NCBI RefSeq assembly: GCF_012844455.2
Contig: NZ_JABBCQ020000024.1
Location: 1 to 42,528, forward strand
Length of the DNA stretch: 42,528 bases
From: Comamonas suwonensis
GTDB taxonomy: Bacteria; Pseudomonadota; Gammaproteobacteria; Burkholderiales; Burkholderiaceae_C
Direction: 5' to 3'
Within the stretch, counting starts at the first letter, position 1; each line of letters starts with the position of its first letter. Under the pieces are notes generated by a model. That model was not told the origin of the DNA. It made no database searches and saw nothing but the letters and a program-made list of their open reading frames with translations. Position numbers and translations under genes: made by a program. Of the stretch, positions 7,498 to 16,967 are shown piece after piece.

Positions 7498-8541
7498 ATG
7501 GCCGATCTGAACGTCTTCACGCATGGCGCATTCAATATGACGTCGCTCTCTACTGCCATCCAGCAAGCGCCTTATGCGCCGCAGTTGCTGGGGCAGATGA
7601 GCATCTTCACGCCGGACCGCACCCGTACCACCACCATTGCCGTGGAAGAAAAGGGCGGCGTGCTGTCGCTGATTCCCACTAGCCAGCGCGGCGCTCCCTT
7701 GCAAGAAGGCGACGGCGAAAAGCGCACGCTGCGCCACTTCAACACCACGCGCATTGCACGCGGCAAAACGCTGTACGCGGCCGAGGTGCAGAACATTCGT
7801 GCCTTTGGCACAACCAGCGAGCTGCAGGCCGTGCAGAACGAGGTGGCCGAGATCATGAACGGCAAGACCGGCCTGCGTGCCGCCGTGGAGCTGACGCATG
7901 AGCACATGCGCCTGGGCGCCGTGCAGGGCAAGGTGCTGGATGCCAAAGGGGTGGTGTTGTACGACTGGTTTGATGAATTCGATATTGAACGGCCCGCCAC
8001 CATCAATTTCGACTTTCCCGCTGCTGCGGCCGAAGAAGGCAAGGTGCGCGTGAAGTGCAACGAGGTCATCCGCAACATGATGCGCGCCAGCGCGGGTGCC
8101 TGGTTGCCAGGCCAGACCTATGCCGTGGGCCTGTGCGGCGACAACTTCTTTGACGACCTGACCAGCAACGCCGAAACCCGCAGCACCTACCTGAACCAGC
8201 AGGAAGCAACTGACTTGCGCAACGAGGTGGGGCAGGCGTTTGGCTCGTTCCGCTACGGCAACATCCTGTTCCTGAATTACCGGGGCACGGACGACAAGAG
8301 CTTGGTCGCCATCAGCGATGACGAATGCCAGTTCTTCCCCGTGGGTGCGCCCGATGCCTTCAAGGCTGGCTTCTCGCCGGCGGAGTTTTTGCCCTTCGTC
8401 AACACGCCCGGCCAGGACGTGTACGCCATGGTGGTGCCAGACCTGGAGCGCCAGGCCTATGTGCGCCCCGAGGTGTACAGCTACCCGCTGTTCATGTGCA
8501 CCCGTCCCGGCATGCTGCTGCGCGCCAAGCGCAAGGCTTGA
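7498..8541 (+). CDS. Major capsid protein (lambda gpE-like)
   Basis: A 347-residue protein beginning MADLNVFTHGAFNMTSLS. A longer frame reaches upstream but overlaps the decoration gene, and the ATG at 7498 is the natural start. It matches the gpE family: an N-terminal TFxPDRTRTTTIAVEEKGG-like stretch, a GAPLQEGDGEKRTLRHFN segment, and a C-terminus with YVRPEVYSYPLFMCTRPG. gpE forms the icosahedral shell in the HK97 fold. It lies directly after the decoration gene and 5 bases before the next joining gene, all in one late operon. Confidence 0.88.
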   Translation: MADLNVFTHGAFNMTSLSTAIQQAPYAPQLLGQMSIFTPDRTRTTTIAVEEKGGVLSLIPTSQRGAPLQEGDGEKRTLRHFNTTRIARGKTLYAAEVQNIRAFGTTSELQAVQNEVAEIMNGKTGLRAAVELTHEHMRLGAVQGKVLDAKGVVLYDWFDEFDIERPATINFDFPAAAAEEGKVRVKCNEVIRNMMRASAGAWLPGQTYAVGLCGDNFFDDLTSNAETRSTYLNQQEATDLRNEVGQAFGSFRYGNILFLNYRGTDDKSLVAISDDECQFFPVGAPDAFKAGFSPAEFLPFVNTPGQDVYAMVVPDLERQAYVRPEVYSYPLFMCTRPGMLLRAKRKA

Positions 8542-8546
8542 TCGGT

Positions 8547-8867
8547 ATGCAGGCAAACCTTGCGCCATTCGCTGCCGTAGATGCCCTGATCAACCAGGGC
8601 GTCAGCCAGACCCTGGCCAATGCCATGGCCAGCTGGCAGGGCGGCCAGTGCTTCGGCGTGATTTTCAATCGCACGCCGCTGGACGGCTACCTGGACCACG
8701 CCGTCACCACCGACCGCCAGACCGTGGCCATGTGCATTGCCAACGCCCCCGGCATTGCCGAGGGCAGCATGGCCCTGGTGCTGGCGGGCCAGCCCTGCGA
8801 GGTCACCGGGCCGGTGGTGGCAGACGCCAGCGGCTGGGCCACTTTTCCCATCGTCTTTTTGAACTGA
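8547..8867 (+). CDS. Putative head-tail joining protein (gpFII-like position)
   Basis: A 106-residue protein beginning MQANLAPFAAVDALINQG. The C-terminal half is beta-rich (GSMALVLAGQPCEVTGPVV). Size and position, between major capsid and the tail-terminator-like gene, match the lambda FII class of proteins that connect head and tail. The resemblance in sequence is weak, so the role is mainly inferred from gene order. Only 5 bases separate it from the capsid stop. Confidence 0.65.
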   Translation: MQANLAPFAAVDALINQGVSQTLANAMASWQGGQCFGVIFNRTPLDGYLDHAVTTDRQTVAMCIANAPGIAEGSMALVLAGQPCEVTGPVVADASGWATFPIVFLN

Positions 8868-8872
8868 TTGCC

Positions 8873-9286
8873 ATGCTGCTTTTGGAATCTGCCCTTAAAG
8901 CCCGCCTGCAAGCCCTGGCCGTATTGGCCAGCTGGCATGTGCGCGGTGCGTCCGAGCACTGCGACCGCTCGCAAGTCCCGGCCATCGAGATCCGCATGGT
9001 GGGCGCGGCGCCTGGCGATGTGTCGCGTGAAGCGGCGCAGCTGGAGCCGCGCTGGTCTTGCGTGCTGGTGGCCAAGCGCAGTGCCCAGGCCGCATCGGAT
9101 CTGGATGCCGCCATGACCGCCGTGATTGGCGGTTTGCACGGCTTCAAGCCGGTCTCTGCCGACGGCCGTACCTGGTCGGAGCTGAATGTGGCCGGCGTGC
9201 GTGAGGCTGAGTTCAGCGATGCGGGCCTGGTGGGCTACTCGGTCGAGTTCACCTGCGTGTCTGTCTTTGAGTCGTTGGACGTTTGA
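8873..9286 (+). CDS. Putative tail terminator / minor tail protein
   Basis: A 137-residue protein beginning MLLLESALKARLQALAVL. The alternation of an N-terminal helix, a basic beta region (AIEIRMVGAAPGDVS), a helix (SDLDAAMTAVIGGLHGF) and C-terminal strands (VGYSVEFTCVSVFESL) resembles gpU/Gp37-type tail-terminator proteins that cap the tail tube before head joining. It sits just before the tail tube gene, which supports this. The call is family- and context-based. Confidence 0.65.
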   Translation: MLLLESALKARLQALAVLASWHVRGASEHCDRSQVPAIEIRMVGAAPGDVSREAAQLEPRWSCVLVAKRSAQAASDLDAAMTAVIGGLHGFKPVSADGRTWSELNVAGVREAEFSDAGLVGYSVEFTCVSVFESLDV

Positions 9287-9321
9287 GTCTGGCGCGGTTC
9301 AATCTTTTTAAGGAGCTTGTC

Positions 9322-10119
9322 ATGGGTGCACTGCCCCGCGTCAAAAAGGAATACCAGATCCCCCGTGGACGCCTTGTCTTTTATCCGTTCGATGCGGCAG
9401 GCCGTCTTCTGGGCGGCCGCCAGTTCGGCAACTGCCCTTCGTTTTCGCTGAGCGTGGAGGGCGACAAGGCCCCGCATTACAGCTCCCAGGGTGGCCTGCG
9501 TGAGAAGGATGAAGAAGTCCTGATCGAGATCACCCGCAAGGCGGCCATCACTACCGACAACATCAGCGGCAGCAATCTGCGCATGTTTCTCTCTGGCACG
9601 GCAGAGACGCACACCCAGGCATCGACCACGGTGGCGGACGAGGCGCACACGGTGGAGCCGGGTGGAATTTACCGTCTTGGCGTGACTGCAGTGGCTCCGA
9701 CCGGAGCGCGCAAGCTCAGTGCGGTCATCGTCAAAAGCAAGGACGGCACCACAACCTTTGCAGCGGAAACCGACTACACGGTGGACGCCGACCTGGGCCT
9801 GCTGCAGATCGTGGAGGGGGGCGAGATCAAAGAGGCCACCGAAGTGACGGTGGGCTATACCGCCGCCGAGACCAGCTGGGAGCGCATCAAGTCCGGCAAT
9901 GGTGCGGATCTGAAGGGCGCGCTGCAGCTGATTGCCGACAACGCCCATGGTGCCAACCGTGACTGGTTCTTTCCCAGCGTTTCGCTTTCGCCCACGGGCG
10001 AGCTGCCCTTGATTCAGGACGGCACCGACTACAGCCAGTTCGGCTTCGACGTGGAAGTACTCAAGCCCGACAACGGCGAAGCCGTCTATGTGGACGGCCG
10101 CTCGGCACTGATTCCCTAA
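9322..10119 (+). CDS. Major tail tube protein
   Basis: A 265-residue protein from the ATG at 9322, which has AAGGAG 8 bases upstream; the TTG at 9283 is less likely. It starts MGALPRVKKEYQIPRGRL and includes a beta-rich core (FGNCPSFSLSVEGDKAPHYS, RMFLSGTAETHTQ) and a C-terminus with DYSQFGFDVEVLKPDN. The size, beta content and position directly before the tape measure gene fit a tail tube protein of the gpV type. The central part (VEPGGIYRLGVTAVAPTG to VTVGYTA) looks like an added Ig-like or beta-sandwich insertion. Confidence 0.75.
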   Translation: MGALPRVKKEYQIPRGRLVFYPFDAAGRLLGGRQFGNCPSFSLSVEGDKAPHYSSQGGLREKDEEVLIEITRKAAITTDNISGSNLRMFLSGTAETHTQASTTVADEAHTVEPGGIYRLGVTAVAPTGARKLSAVIVKSKDGTTTFAAETDYTVDADLGLLQIVEGGEIKEATEVTVGYTAAETSWERIKSGNGADLKGALQLIADNAHGANRDWFFPSVSLSPTGELPLIQDGTDYSQFGFDVEVLKPDNGEAVYVDGRSALIP

Positions 10120-10136
10120 CTCCTTTTTTCTGACCT

Positions 10137-10150
10137 CCCGGCTTGCCGGG
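10137..10150 (+). other. Perfect short hairpin between tube and tape measure genes
   Basis: CCCGGC-TT-GCCGGG forms a 6-bp stem 17 bases after the tail tube stop. It is followed by GCGGTTTGC rather than a T run, so it could be an attenuator or an mRNA processing or stability element. The 107-base gap holds no gene. Confidence 0.4.
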
Positions 10151-10226
10151 GCGGTTTGCATTGCAGCTCGTTCTTGCTGGCCGTAGTGCAAACCGAAGCA
10201 ACCACTTTCCCCCGAATCGATACGCC

Positions 10227-12956
10227 ATGGCCTTCAAGCCCATTCAGATTGTGATCAACGCCAAGGACGATGCGTCTGCGGTGCTGAGCCGCCTTGGGCG
10301 CAATGTGAAGTTGCTGGGCGCCACGGTTGCCGGGTACTTCGGCATCAAGGCCTTTGCAGGCGTTGTGCAAAGCGCGGCAGACTTTGAAGCGGCCATGAGC
10401 CGCGTGAAGGCCGCCACCGAAGGCTCGGCGGCAGAGATGGCCGAGCTGACCACGGCCGCGCAAGCTGCGGGCAGCAATACCAAATACACCTCGGTGCAGG
10501 CTGCCGGTGCGCTGGAGAACCTGGCCAAGGCGGGTCTGAGCGCGGGCGACTCCGTCAAGGCGCTGCCCGCTGTGCTGGCTCTGGCGCAGGCGGGTGATAT
10601 CGAGCTGGGCAAATCCAGTGAGTACGTGACCAAGGCCGTGATGGGCATGGGCCTGGCCTTTGACGATGCGGGCCGCGTGGCTGATGTGCTGGCCAAGGGC
10701 GCCAATGCCACCAACACCAGTGTTGAAGGGCTGGCCCAGGCGCTGAGCTATGCCGCGCCGGTAGCCAACACGCTGGGCGTGAGCCTGGAGAGCACGGTCG
10801 CCATCATCGGCAAGTTTGCCGATGCGGGCATTGACGCCAGCCGTGCTGGTACGGCGCTGAACTCCATCATGAGTCAGTTTGCCAATCCGCTCTCCAGCTT
10901 CCGCAAGGAGCTGGGCGCTGCAGGCAACGTCACCACCAACTTTGAGGAAGCCTTGCACCAGCTGGCCGCCAAGGGCCAAGACGGCGAACGCGCCATCAAT
11001 GCCGTGGGTCTGGAGGCTGGGCCCGCGCTGCGTGCCTTGCTCAACCAGGGCATGGGCGCTCTGGATGATCTGACCGGCAAACTGCGTGAAGCGGGCGGCA
11101 GTGCCGAGGCCACGGCCAAAACAATGGCCGACAACCTCAATGGTTCCCTCAAGGGCCTGAGCAGCATGTGGGAGACCGTGACCCAGGTGCTGGGCAAGCC
11201 TGTGCTGCCGGTGGTGCGTAAAGGCGTGGACGAGCTGACCGGCGCACTGCGCAAGGCGGTCGAGAGTGGTCTGGTGGAGCGCTTCGGCCAGACCCTGGCC
11301 ACTGCCTTTGAGAACGGCCTCAAGTTCTTCCGCGCGTTTGCGGCCAACGTCAACTTTGACGCTGTGGTGTTGCGCCTGCAGGTCTTTGCCAGCGAGGCGG
11401 GCGAGACGCTGCAGCGCATCGGCCAGTACGCCACCAATGCCGGCAACACGGTGCAGCTGGCCTGGGGCGTGATGACGGCGGGCGTCAACGGCGTGCTCAC
11501 CGCCATCTACGGCCTGGGCGCGGCGTTTGCACAGATTGCATCCAAGGTGATGGAGGGCGTGGCCAAGTTGCGCAGCGGTCTGGCATCCGTCACCTTTGGG
11601 GGCCTGAGCGAGAGCTTCCGGCTGGCGGCGGCTGATGCCGAAGAGATGGCCGGCGCCTTTGCCGCTTCTGCCGACGCACTCAAGGCGAAAGCTGCAGAGT
11701 CCCTGCAGCGTATGGCCGACGGCGCCCAGACGGCGCGCGATGCCTGGGGCGGCCTGACGGGGGACGTGGCTGCAGTCGGCAATGCTGCTGCAGAGGCTGC
11801 TCCCTCTATCGAGGCGGTAGCTGCAGGCATCGAGGCCACAGGCAAGGCTGCAGCCAAAGCAGCCAAGGACACAGCCGCCAAGGCTGAGGCTGACCGCATC
11901 GCTGCCGAGAACCTTAAGCAGCTCAAGGCGGAATATGAGCAACTGATCGCCAGCGGCAATCTGGATGCTGCCGGGCGCAAGCTGCAAGAAATTGCCAAGG
12001 CGCAGCGCGCAGCCGCCAGCTCGGCCCAGGATGCGGCGCAGTCCACGGCCTTGCTGGAGCAGGCCTACAAAGACCTGGGCATGACTACCAGCGAGGATCT
12101 GCAGCGCATGGCCAAGCAGGCTCGTGCAGCGTTTGATCAGTTGGAAAAGGACGGAAAGCAGCCGCCCATGCGCATTGCAGAGGCCTGGAAGTCCATGGCT
12201 GACAAGGTCATTGCAGCCAATGGCGGCATTGCGCCCGAATGGCTCAAGACCCAGGCGGCCGTCAAGGGCTACGAAGTTGCGGTGGACGATGCGGGCAAGG
12301 CCGTGCTCAACACTGACCGCGCCACAGCCAGAGCCGTCAGCAGCATGGTCAGCGGCATGGGACGGGTGCGTGATGCGGCCGACGGTGTGCAGGAGAGCAT
12401 GCGCGGCATCGAGCATGCATCGGGTCGCGCCGCCCACGCTGCCAGAGAGTGGGAGCAGGGCGGCCCGCGCAACTTTGTCGAAGAGCGCAATGCTGGTGTG
12501 CAAGGTTCGCAAGGCGTCATGCGCCAGAACTCAGGTCCTCTCAATCTGGTGCCGCAGTTCCAGTCCCGCAAAGAACTCGACGCCTGGTGGCAGCAGTGGC
12601 AGAACCAGTACGCGCAGGACAACCCTTTCTCGGTCAAGAGCAGCGGCGCACTGGGCAACTATCAATATGACTTGACCCAATTTGCGGTGAAGGAGGCGGG
12701 GAGGACTATCGACCTGCAGCAAGCCGCATCCAATGCCGGTCCTAAACAGGAGGCAGAGCGCAAGGCAAGCACCCCAAGCTCGACGGCTTCGGTGCCTGCG
12801 TCTGCTCCTTCCCAATCCGTCATCACTCATAGGCATGAGGTCGTGATCGGTGGTCGTCAATACAACGTGGGTACGGACGCAGCAGGCAGCTCAGAGATGC
12901 AGCAGTTGATGGCAGCGCTGGAGCGAGACGCCAATCTGTCTGGAGGCGTGCACTGA
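10227..12956 (+). CDS. Tail tape measure protein (TP901 core)
   Basis: A 909-residue protein from ATG 10227 (MAFKPIQIVINAKDDASA). Residues about 50-250 form the TP901-type tape measure core: FEAAMSRVKAATEGSAAEM, TKYTSVQAAGALENLAKAG, FADAGIDASRAGTALNSIM. A hydrophobic segment follows near 410-445 (AGVNGVLTAIYGLGAAFA). A long Ala/Lys/Glu-rich coiled-coil region lies at about 540-640. The C-terminus (SVITHRHEVVIGGRQYNVG) resembles a tail-tip docking element. The protein sets tail length and enters the host membrane on infection. The usual pair of frameshifted chaperone genes (lambda G/GT) is missing upstream. The stop overlaps the next start (TGATG). Confidence 0.88.
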   Translation: MAFKPIQIVINAKDDASAVLSRLGRNVKLLGATVAGYFGIKAFAGVVQSAADFEAAMSRVKAATEGSAAEMAELTTAAQAAGSNTKYTSVQAAGALENLAKAGLSAGDSVKALPAVLALAQAGDIELGKSSEYVTKAVMGMGLAFDDAGRVADVLAKGANATNTSVEGLAQALSYAAPVANTLGVSLESTVAIIGKFADAGIDASRAGTALNSIMSQFANPLSSFRKELGAAGNVTTNFEEALHQLAAKGQDGERAINAVGLEAGPALRALLNQGMGALDDLTGKLREAGGSAEATAKTMADNLNGSLKGLSSMWETVTQVLGKPVLPVVRKGVDELTGALRKAVESGLVERFGQTLATAFENGLKFFRAFAANVNFDAVVLRLQVFASEAGETLQRIGQYATNAGNTVQLAWGVMTAGVNGVLTAIYGLGAAFAQIASKVMEGVAKLRSGLASVTFGGLSESFRLAAADAEEMAGAFAASADALKAKAAESLQRMADGAQTARDAWGGLTGDVAAVGNAAAEAAPSIEAVAAGIEATGKAAAKAAKDTAAKAEADRIAAENLKQLKAEYEQLIASGNLDAAGRKLQEIAKAQRAAASSAQDAAQSTALLEQAYKDLGMTTSEDLQRMAKQARAAFDQLEKDGKQPPMRIAEAWKSMADKVIAANGGIAPEWLKTQAAVKGYEVAVDDAGKAVLNTDRATARAVSSMVSGMGRVRDAADGVQESMRGIEHASGRAAHAAREWEQGGPRNFVEERNAGVQGSQGVMRQNSGPLNLVPQFQSRKELDAWWQQWQNQYAQDNPFSVKSSGALGNYQYDLTQFAVKEAGRTIDLQQAASNAGPKQEAERKASTPSSTASVPASAPSQSVITHRHEVVIGGRQYNVGTDAAGSSEMQQLMAALERDANLSGGVH

Positions 12957-13339
12957 TGGCCGGCCATTTTTTGAACGGCATCGAGCTGCCGCGCGGCATG
13001 TTGTGGGTAGACGAGTTCAACTGGTCTGTTGTGCAAAAGACGGTCGAGCGCGGCATTACGGGCGCCCAGATCATCGATGCCGCTGCCCGCATCGAGGGCC
13101 GCCCGATCACTCTGCAGGCCGTGGAGGACCAGGGCTGGATTCGCCGCGCAACGCTGCTGGCCGTGCGTGCCCTGGCCGATGCGCCTGGCGTGCAGTACCC
13201 GCTGCAGCTGGCCGACGGCCGCGAATTCACTGTGCAGTTTGCGGCAGACGACCCGATTGCCGCTGCGCCCATCTCCCGGCCTGAGCTGCCGGCTGCAACC
13301 CATCCCTATGTCGCCACGCTGCGGCTGATCACTGTTTAA
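12956..13339 (+). CDS. Phage distal tail-tip protein (hypothetical)
   Basis: A 127-residue protein (MAGHFLNGIELPRGMLWVDE) joined to the tape measure by a TGATG overlap. It is beta-rich, with IEGRPITLQAVEDQGWIRR and LQLADGREFTVQFAADD and a final strand YVATLRLITV. It lies where lambda-like phages encode small tail-tip proteins such as gpM/gpL or Dit. The exact family is not recognised; structure and order suggest a Dit-like or gpM-like protein. Confidence 0.65.
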   Translation: MAGHFLNGIELPRGMLWVDEFNWSVVQKTVERGITGAQIIDAAARIEGRPITLQAVEDQGWIRRATLLAVRALADAPGVQYPLQLADGREFTVQFAADDPIAAAPISRPELPAATHPYVATLRLITV

Positions 13340-13351
13340 GAGAGAAGAACA

Positions 13352-16300
13352 ATGCCCATTTTGCAAGGCGACATCCAGCTGCGTGCCAGCCGAGTCATGG
13401 ACGATGTCCCCGAGGGCGGCGGTGGCCCGTCGAACGTCGTGATCGAGTCCGGCCAAGAGAACGCCATCATGCCGGACATCTCCGAGATGGATCGTGCCCT
13501 AGGCCGCGACAACATGCGTCAGATGCATGTGACCGTGGACACCGACGACCGCGACACCTACCAGGGCAGCAATGTCATCGTGGCGAAGCCGCCCGAAGAT
13601 CCCAATGTCTCCATCACCCTGTTTGCTACGGGCGGCGTCTATGACACCCGCGCCCAGGCGCAGGCCAGGCTGGAGGCCTACCTCAACAAAGGGCCTGAGT
13701 GGGCGGGCTACCTCTATGAGGACCACATCCAGGGTCAGCGCGTCATTCAGATCTTCCAGCGTCCTGGTACCGAGCTGCCTGCCGTCGGCAAGACCCTGGT
13801 ACTGGTGGGCCATGAGGGGCTGGTCAACGAGCAGATTCAATATGTCCGCGCCATTCGCGTGACAAGCGAAGAGCGTACCTTTACCTACGACGCGGACAAA
13901 GACTACAAGGCGCTGATTGTCTCTGTCGAGATCTCGGATGCGCTGCGTTACGGCTTCACCGGCTCGCCAGCCAACCGCCAGTTCACGCGCCTGGCCAACA
14001 GCGCTCGTTTGCGCGATACGGTGGTGGCCGATGCGGGCAGCTATGTCGGTGTCACGCCTTTGCAAAAGGCCGCCGCTCTGGGTGACTTCACCATCATCGC
14101 CAAGACGATCATGACCCAGATCGTGCCCTCGGCGCAGAGCGAGACGCCCATCCCTGCCGCCATTCCTTATGCAGCAGCAGGCTTCCCAATCTCTGCGGCT
14201 GAGGCGGTTACCTTCAACACCGATCAGGCCTGGAGCGTCACCACCAGCTTGGCCTTGCCCGGTGGTTGCCTGCCTGGGTCGCTCTCCATCGTGGTTGGCG
14301 GCGTGACCTTTATCGACAAAGGCGGCATTTTGATGTCGGGCACCCAGCAGATCGGCCTGGTCGACTATGCCAATGGCGTGGTGACCTCCAGCTTGGGCAG
14401 CTATGGCGGCAGCAAAACCATCAGCTACCGGCCTGCCGCCTATATGCAGCGCATGCCGCAGTCCAGCGAGATCCGCATCACGGCAGAGAACCGCAGCCAG
14501 TCCTATGTGGGCTTCATCACGCCGCTGCCTGCACGTGGCACGCTGAGCTTCAGCTACCGGGCGCAGGGCCGCTGGTATGTGCTGTCTGATGCGGGCGACG
14601 GGGCGCTGCGCGGTACCGACTCCAGCTATGGTGCGGGCACCTTTAATGCCGACACCGGTGGCTTTGTCATCACCCTGGGCGCGTTGCCTGATGTCGGCAG
14701 CTCCATCGTCCAGCACTGGGGTGTGCCCACGCAGGAGACTGTGCAGCCTGCCGCCGACCTGCTAGTCAGCCAGACCCTTGCCCTGACCCTGCCTGCAGGT
14801 CAGGCCCTTTATCCGGGCGCTTTCTCTATTACGTGGATCGATGGCTTGACCCAGCGCACGGCTACGGCCACCGCTGCCTGGCAGCTGCAGGGCGATGCGA
14901 CGGGTGAGGTCCGTCTGGGCCGCTCCGAAGTTCTGTTTGCACCCAAGCTGCTGCCCGCCGTGGGCACGGTGCTCGATGTCACGGTCGACACGGCTCCTGC
15001 GGTTGAGGTCAATCTGGCCCATCCTTCCCGCAACGGCCAGGGCCGTCTAGCGGTCTCCGCAGGTCAGGGGGCTCTGGTTCCCCATACGGTCGAGGTCGAG
15101 TGGAACACGTTGACCGATCAGGCCGTGCTGGGCACTTATACCCGCGAGCAGCTGACCGAAATGGGGGTGACCTTGGTCGACCCGACCCAGATCGCCCGCG
15201 ATGATGGCAACGGCAAGCTGATGCTCAATGGCGTGCAGATCGGCACCGTGGCCTATGCGACGGGTGCGGTGGATTTCAACCCCGATGTCACCATCAAGAT
15301 TCCCAAGCCGGTCTATTCGTCCAGCCAGGTCAGCGGCGGGGGATTTTCTGGCGAGGTTGCCCAGTACCGCCTGAACTACGAGGGCATCGAGTACCTGAAT
15401 GCGCCCTCGATCTACCCCAATGACGAAAGCGGTTACGTCAAGATCCGTTTCCGCACCACGGGCAGCGCAACTCGCCGCACGCTGCAGGTCATGTTTGCAC
15501 CCGAGTTTGACCTGGTCACGGGCGTGCAGGCTCCGGTGGTGCCGGGCTCGGTCGTGCTGATGCCTTCCAGCGGTCAGCCCTGGAGCGATGACGGCAGGGG
15601 GCTGTTGCGGGTGCTGACCTCGGGCGGTTTTGTGACACGCGGCAGCATCAACTACGCCACGGGCCGCGTGGGCCTGACCTCGTGGACGACCGGCAATGCG
15701 AACACACTGCGCCGTGCAGGCTGCATCACCACGCTGGGCGATGCGATTTCCAGCGCCTATGTGTTTCGCACAGCGGCTGCACCGCTGCGTCCTGGTTCCC
15801 TCACGGTACAGGTGCCCAGGGCTTCGGGCGGCTCGCAGAATGTCAGCGCAGGCATTGACGGCAGCATCACGGCTCCCGGCGTCATCGGTACGGTGGACTA
15901 CGAAACTGGCCTGGTGCGCCTGGGCTTCGGCAGCCTAGTCGCGGCTGCGGGCAATGAGGCTGAACCTTGGTTTGACCCGGCCAACGTCCAGCCCGACGGC
16001 AAGATCTTTAAACCGCAGCCCGTGGTGGCCAGCGCCTTGCGCTACACGGTGGTGGCCTATGCCTATCTGCCCATGAATGCCGACATCATCGGCATCGACC
16101 CGGTGCGCCTGCCCAGCGACGGCAAGGTGCCGATCTTCCGGCCTGGCTCTTTGTGTGTGGTGGGCCACACCAAGACCACGGCCCAGCTCAACGTCAGCAA
16201 CAACCAGACCATCAATCTGGCCCGCGTGCGCTTGTCGCGTGTGGTGGTGCGCGATGCCAATGGCAAGACCCTGAATACAGGCTTTACCGTGGCTCTCGAA

Positions 16301-16942
16301 GCAGGAACGGTCAGCTTTACTGATGTCTCTGCCATGACCATGCCGGTCACCATCGAGGACCGTATCGAAGACATGGCCGTTGCCACGGATGTGCAGATCT
16401 CAGGTGAGATCACCTTCAACCGGGCCTTGACGCACGACTACCCCAAGGACGGCACCTATGTCTCTAGCGCCTTGCAGGCCAGCGACCGGCGTGCCCGCGT
16501 GAGTCTGGTGTTTGAGCAGCAGACCTGGATTGATAACGCCTGGGCCGATGCCCCCAATGGGCCTGGGATTGCAGCCAAGTACGACCAGAGCGTCTCGCCC
16601 ATAGTGATCACTAACGCGGGCGGCAGCACCGAGCGCTGGGCGCTGCAGTTCACCAGCACCACGCAGTTCCGGGTGATTGGCGAGCATGTGGGTGTGATCG
16701 CTACGGGCGATATCAATACCGTCTGCGCACCCATCAATCCGGCGACAGGCAAGCCGTATTTCACGATCGATCCACTGGGCTGGGGCAGTGGCTGGGCCGT
16801 GGGAAACATCCTGCGCATGAACACCGTGGGCGCTATCTACCCGTTCTGGGTGGTGCGCACCATCCAGCCGGGGCCGGAAACCGGCATCGAGCACCACTTT
16901 TCCATCCTGGCGCGCGGCGATGTGAACCGCCCGCAGACCTGA
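13352..16942 (+). CDS. Very large beta-repeat tail protein
   Basis: A 1196-residue protein preceded by AAGAGAGAAG. The N-terminus (about 1-230) is unique. From about residue 300 on, a Y/F-x-x-x-x-G signature recurs at least five times: GLVDYANGVVTSS (near 335), TFNADTGGFVITLG (near 431), GTVAYATGAVDF (near 633), GSINYATGRVGLTSW (near 767) and GTVDYETGLVRLGF (near 848). The spacing of 80-200 residues suggests tandem beta-sandwich modules. The C-terminus has HHFSILARGDVNRP. It lies in the tail-tip cluster and may be a central fibre or a tip scaffold. No catalytic motif is seen and the family is not recognised. Confidence 0.7.
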   Translation: MPILQGDIQLRASRVMDDVPEGGGGPSNVVIESGQENAIMPDISEMDRALGRDNMRQMHVTVDTDDRDTYQGSNVIVAKPPEDPNVSITLFATGGVYDTRAQAQARLEAYLNKGPEWAGYLYEDHIQGQRVIQIFQRPGTELPAVGKTLVLVGHEGLVNEQIQYVRAIRVTSEERTFTYDADKDYKALIVSVEISDALRYGFTGSPANRQFTRLANSARLRDTVVADAGSYVGVTPLQKAAALGDFTIIAKTIMTQIVPSAQSETPIPAAIPYAAAGFPISAAEAVTFNTDQAWSVTTSLALPGGCLPGSLSIVVGGVTFIDKGGILMSGTQQIGLVDYANGVVTSSLGSYGGSKTISYRPAAYMQRMPQSSEIRITAENRSQSYVGFITPLPARGTLSFSYRAQGRWYVLSDAGDGALRGTDSSYGAGTFNADTGGFVITLGALPDVGSSIVQHWGVPTQETVQPAADLLVSQTLALTLPAGQALYPGAFSITWIDGLTQRTATATAAWQLQGDATGEVRLGRSEVLFAPKLLPAVGTVLDVTVDTAPAVEVNLAHPSRNGQGRLAVSAGQGALVPHTVEVEWNTLTDQAVLGTYTREQLTEMGVTLVDPTQIARDDGNGKLMLNGVQIGTVAYATGAVDFNPDVTIKIPKPVYSSSQVSGGGFSGEVAQYRLNYEGIEYLNAPSIYPNDESGYVKIRFRTTGSATRRTLQVMFAPEFDLVTGVQAPVVPGSVVLMPSSGQPWSDDGRGLLRVLTSGGFVTRGSINYATGRVGLTSWTTGNANTLRRAGCITTLGDAISSAYVFRTAAAPLRPGSLTVQVPRASGGSQNVSAGIDGSITAPGVIGTVDYETGLVRLGFGSLVAAAGNEAEPWFDPANVQPDGKIFKPQPVVASALRYTVVAYAYLPMNADIIGIDPVRLPSDGKVPIFRPGSLCVVGHTKTTAQLNVSNNQTINLARVRLSRVVVRDANGKTLNTGFTVALEAGTVSFTDVSAMTMPVTIEDRIEDMAVATDVQISGEITFNRALTHDYPKDGTYVSSALQASDRRARVSLVFEQQTWIDNAWADAPNGPGIAAKYDQSVSPIVITNAGGSTERWALQFTSTTQFRVIGEHVGVIATGDINTVCAPINPATGKPYFTIDPLGWGSGWAVGNILRMNTVGAIYPFWVVRTIQPGPETGIEHHFSILARGDVNRPQT

Positions 16943-16967
16943 GCAACGATTCAAAGCAAGGCAAAAC

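Noticed and set aside
10116..12512. 798-residue open frame on the - strand opposite the tape measure gene
   Set aside because: It is a shadow of the GC-rich tape measure gene; its product is His/Gly/Leu-rich low-complexity sequence without known domains or a ribosome site.
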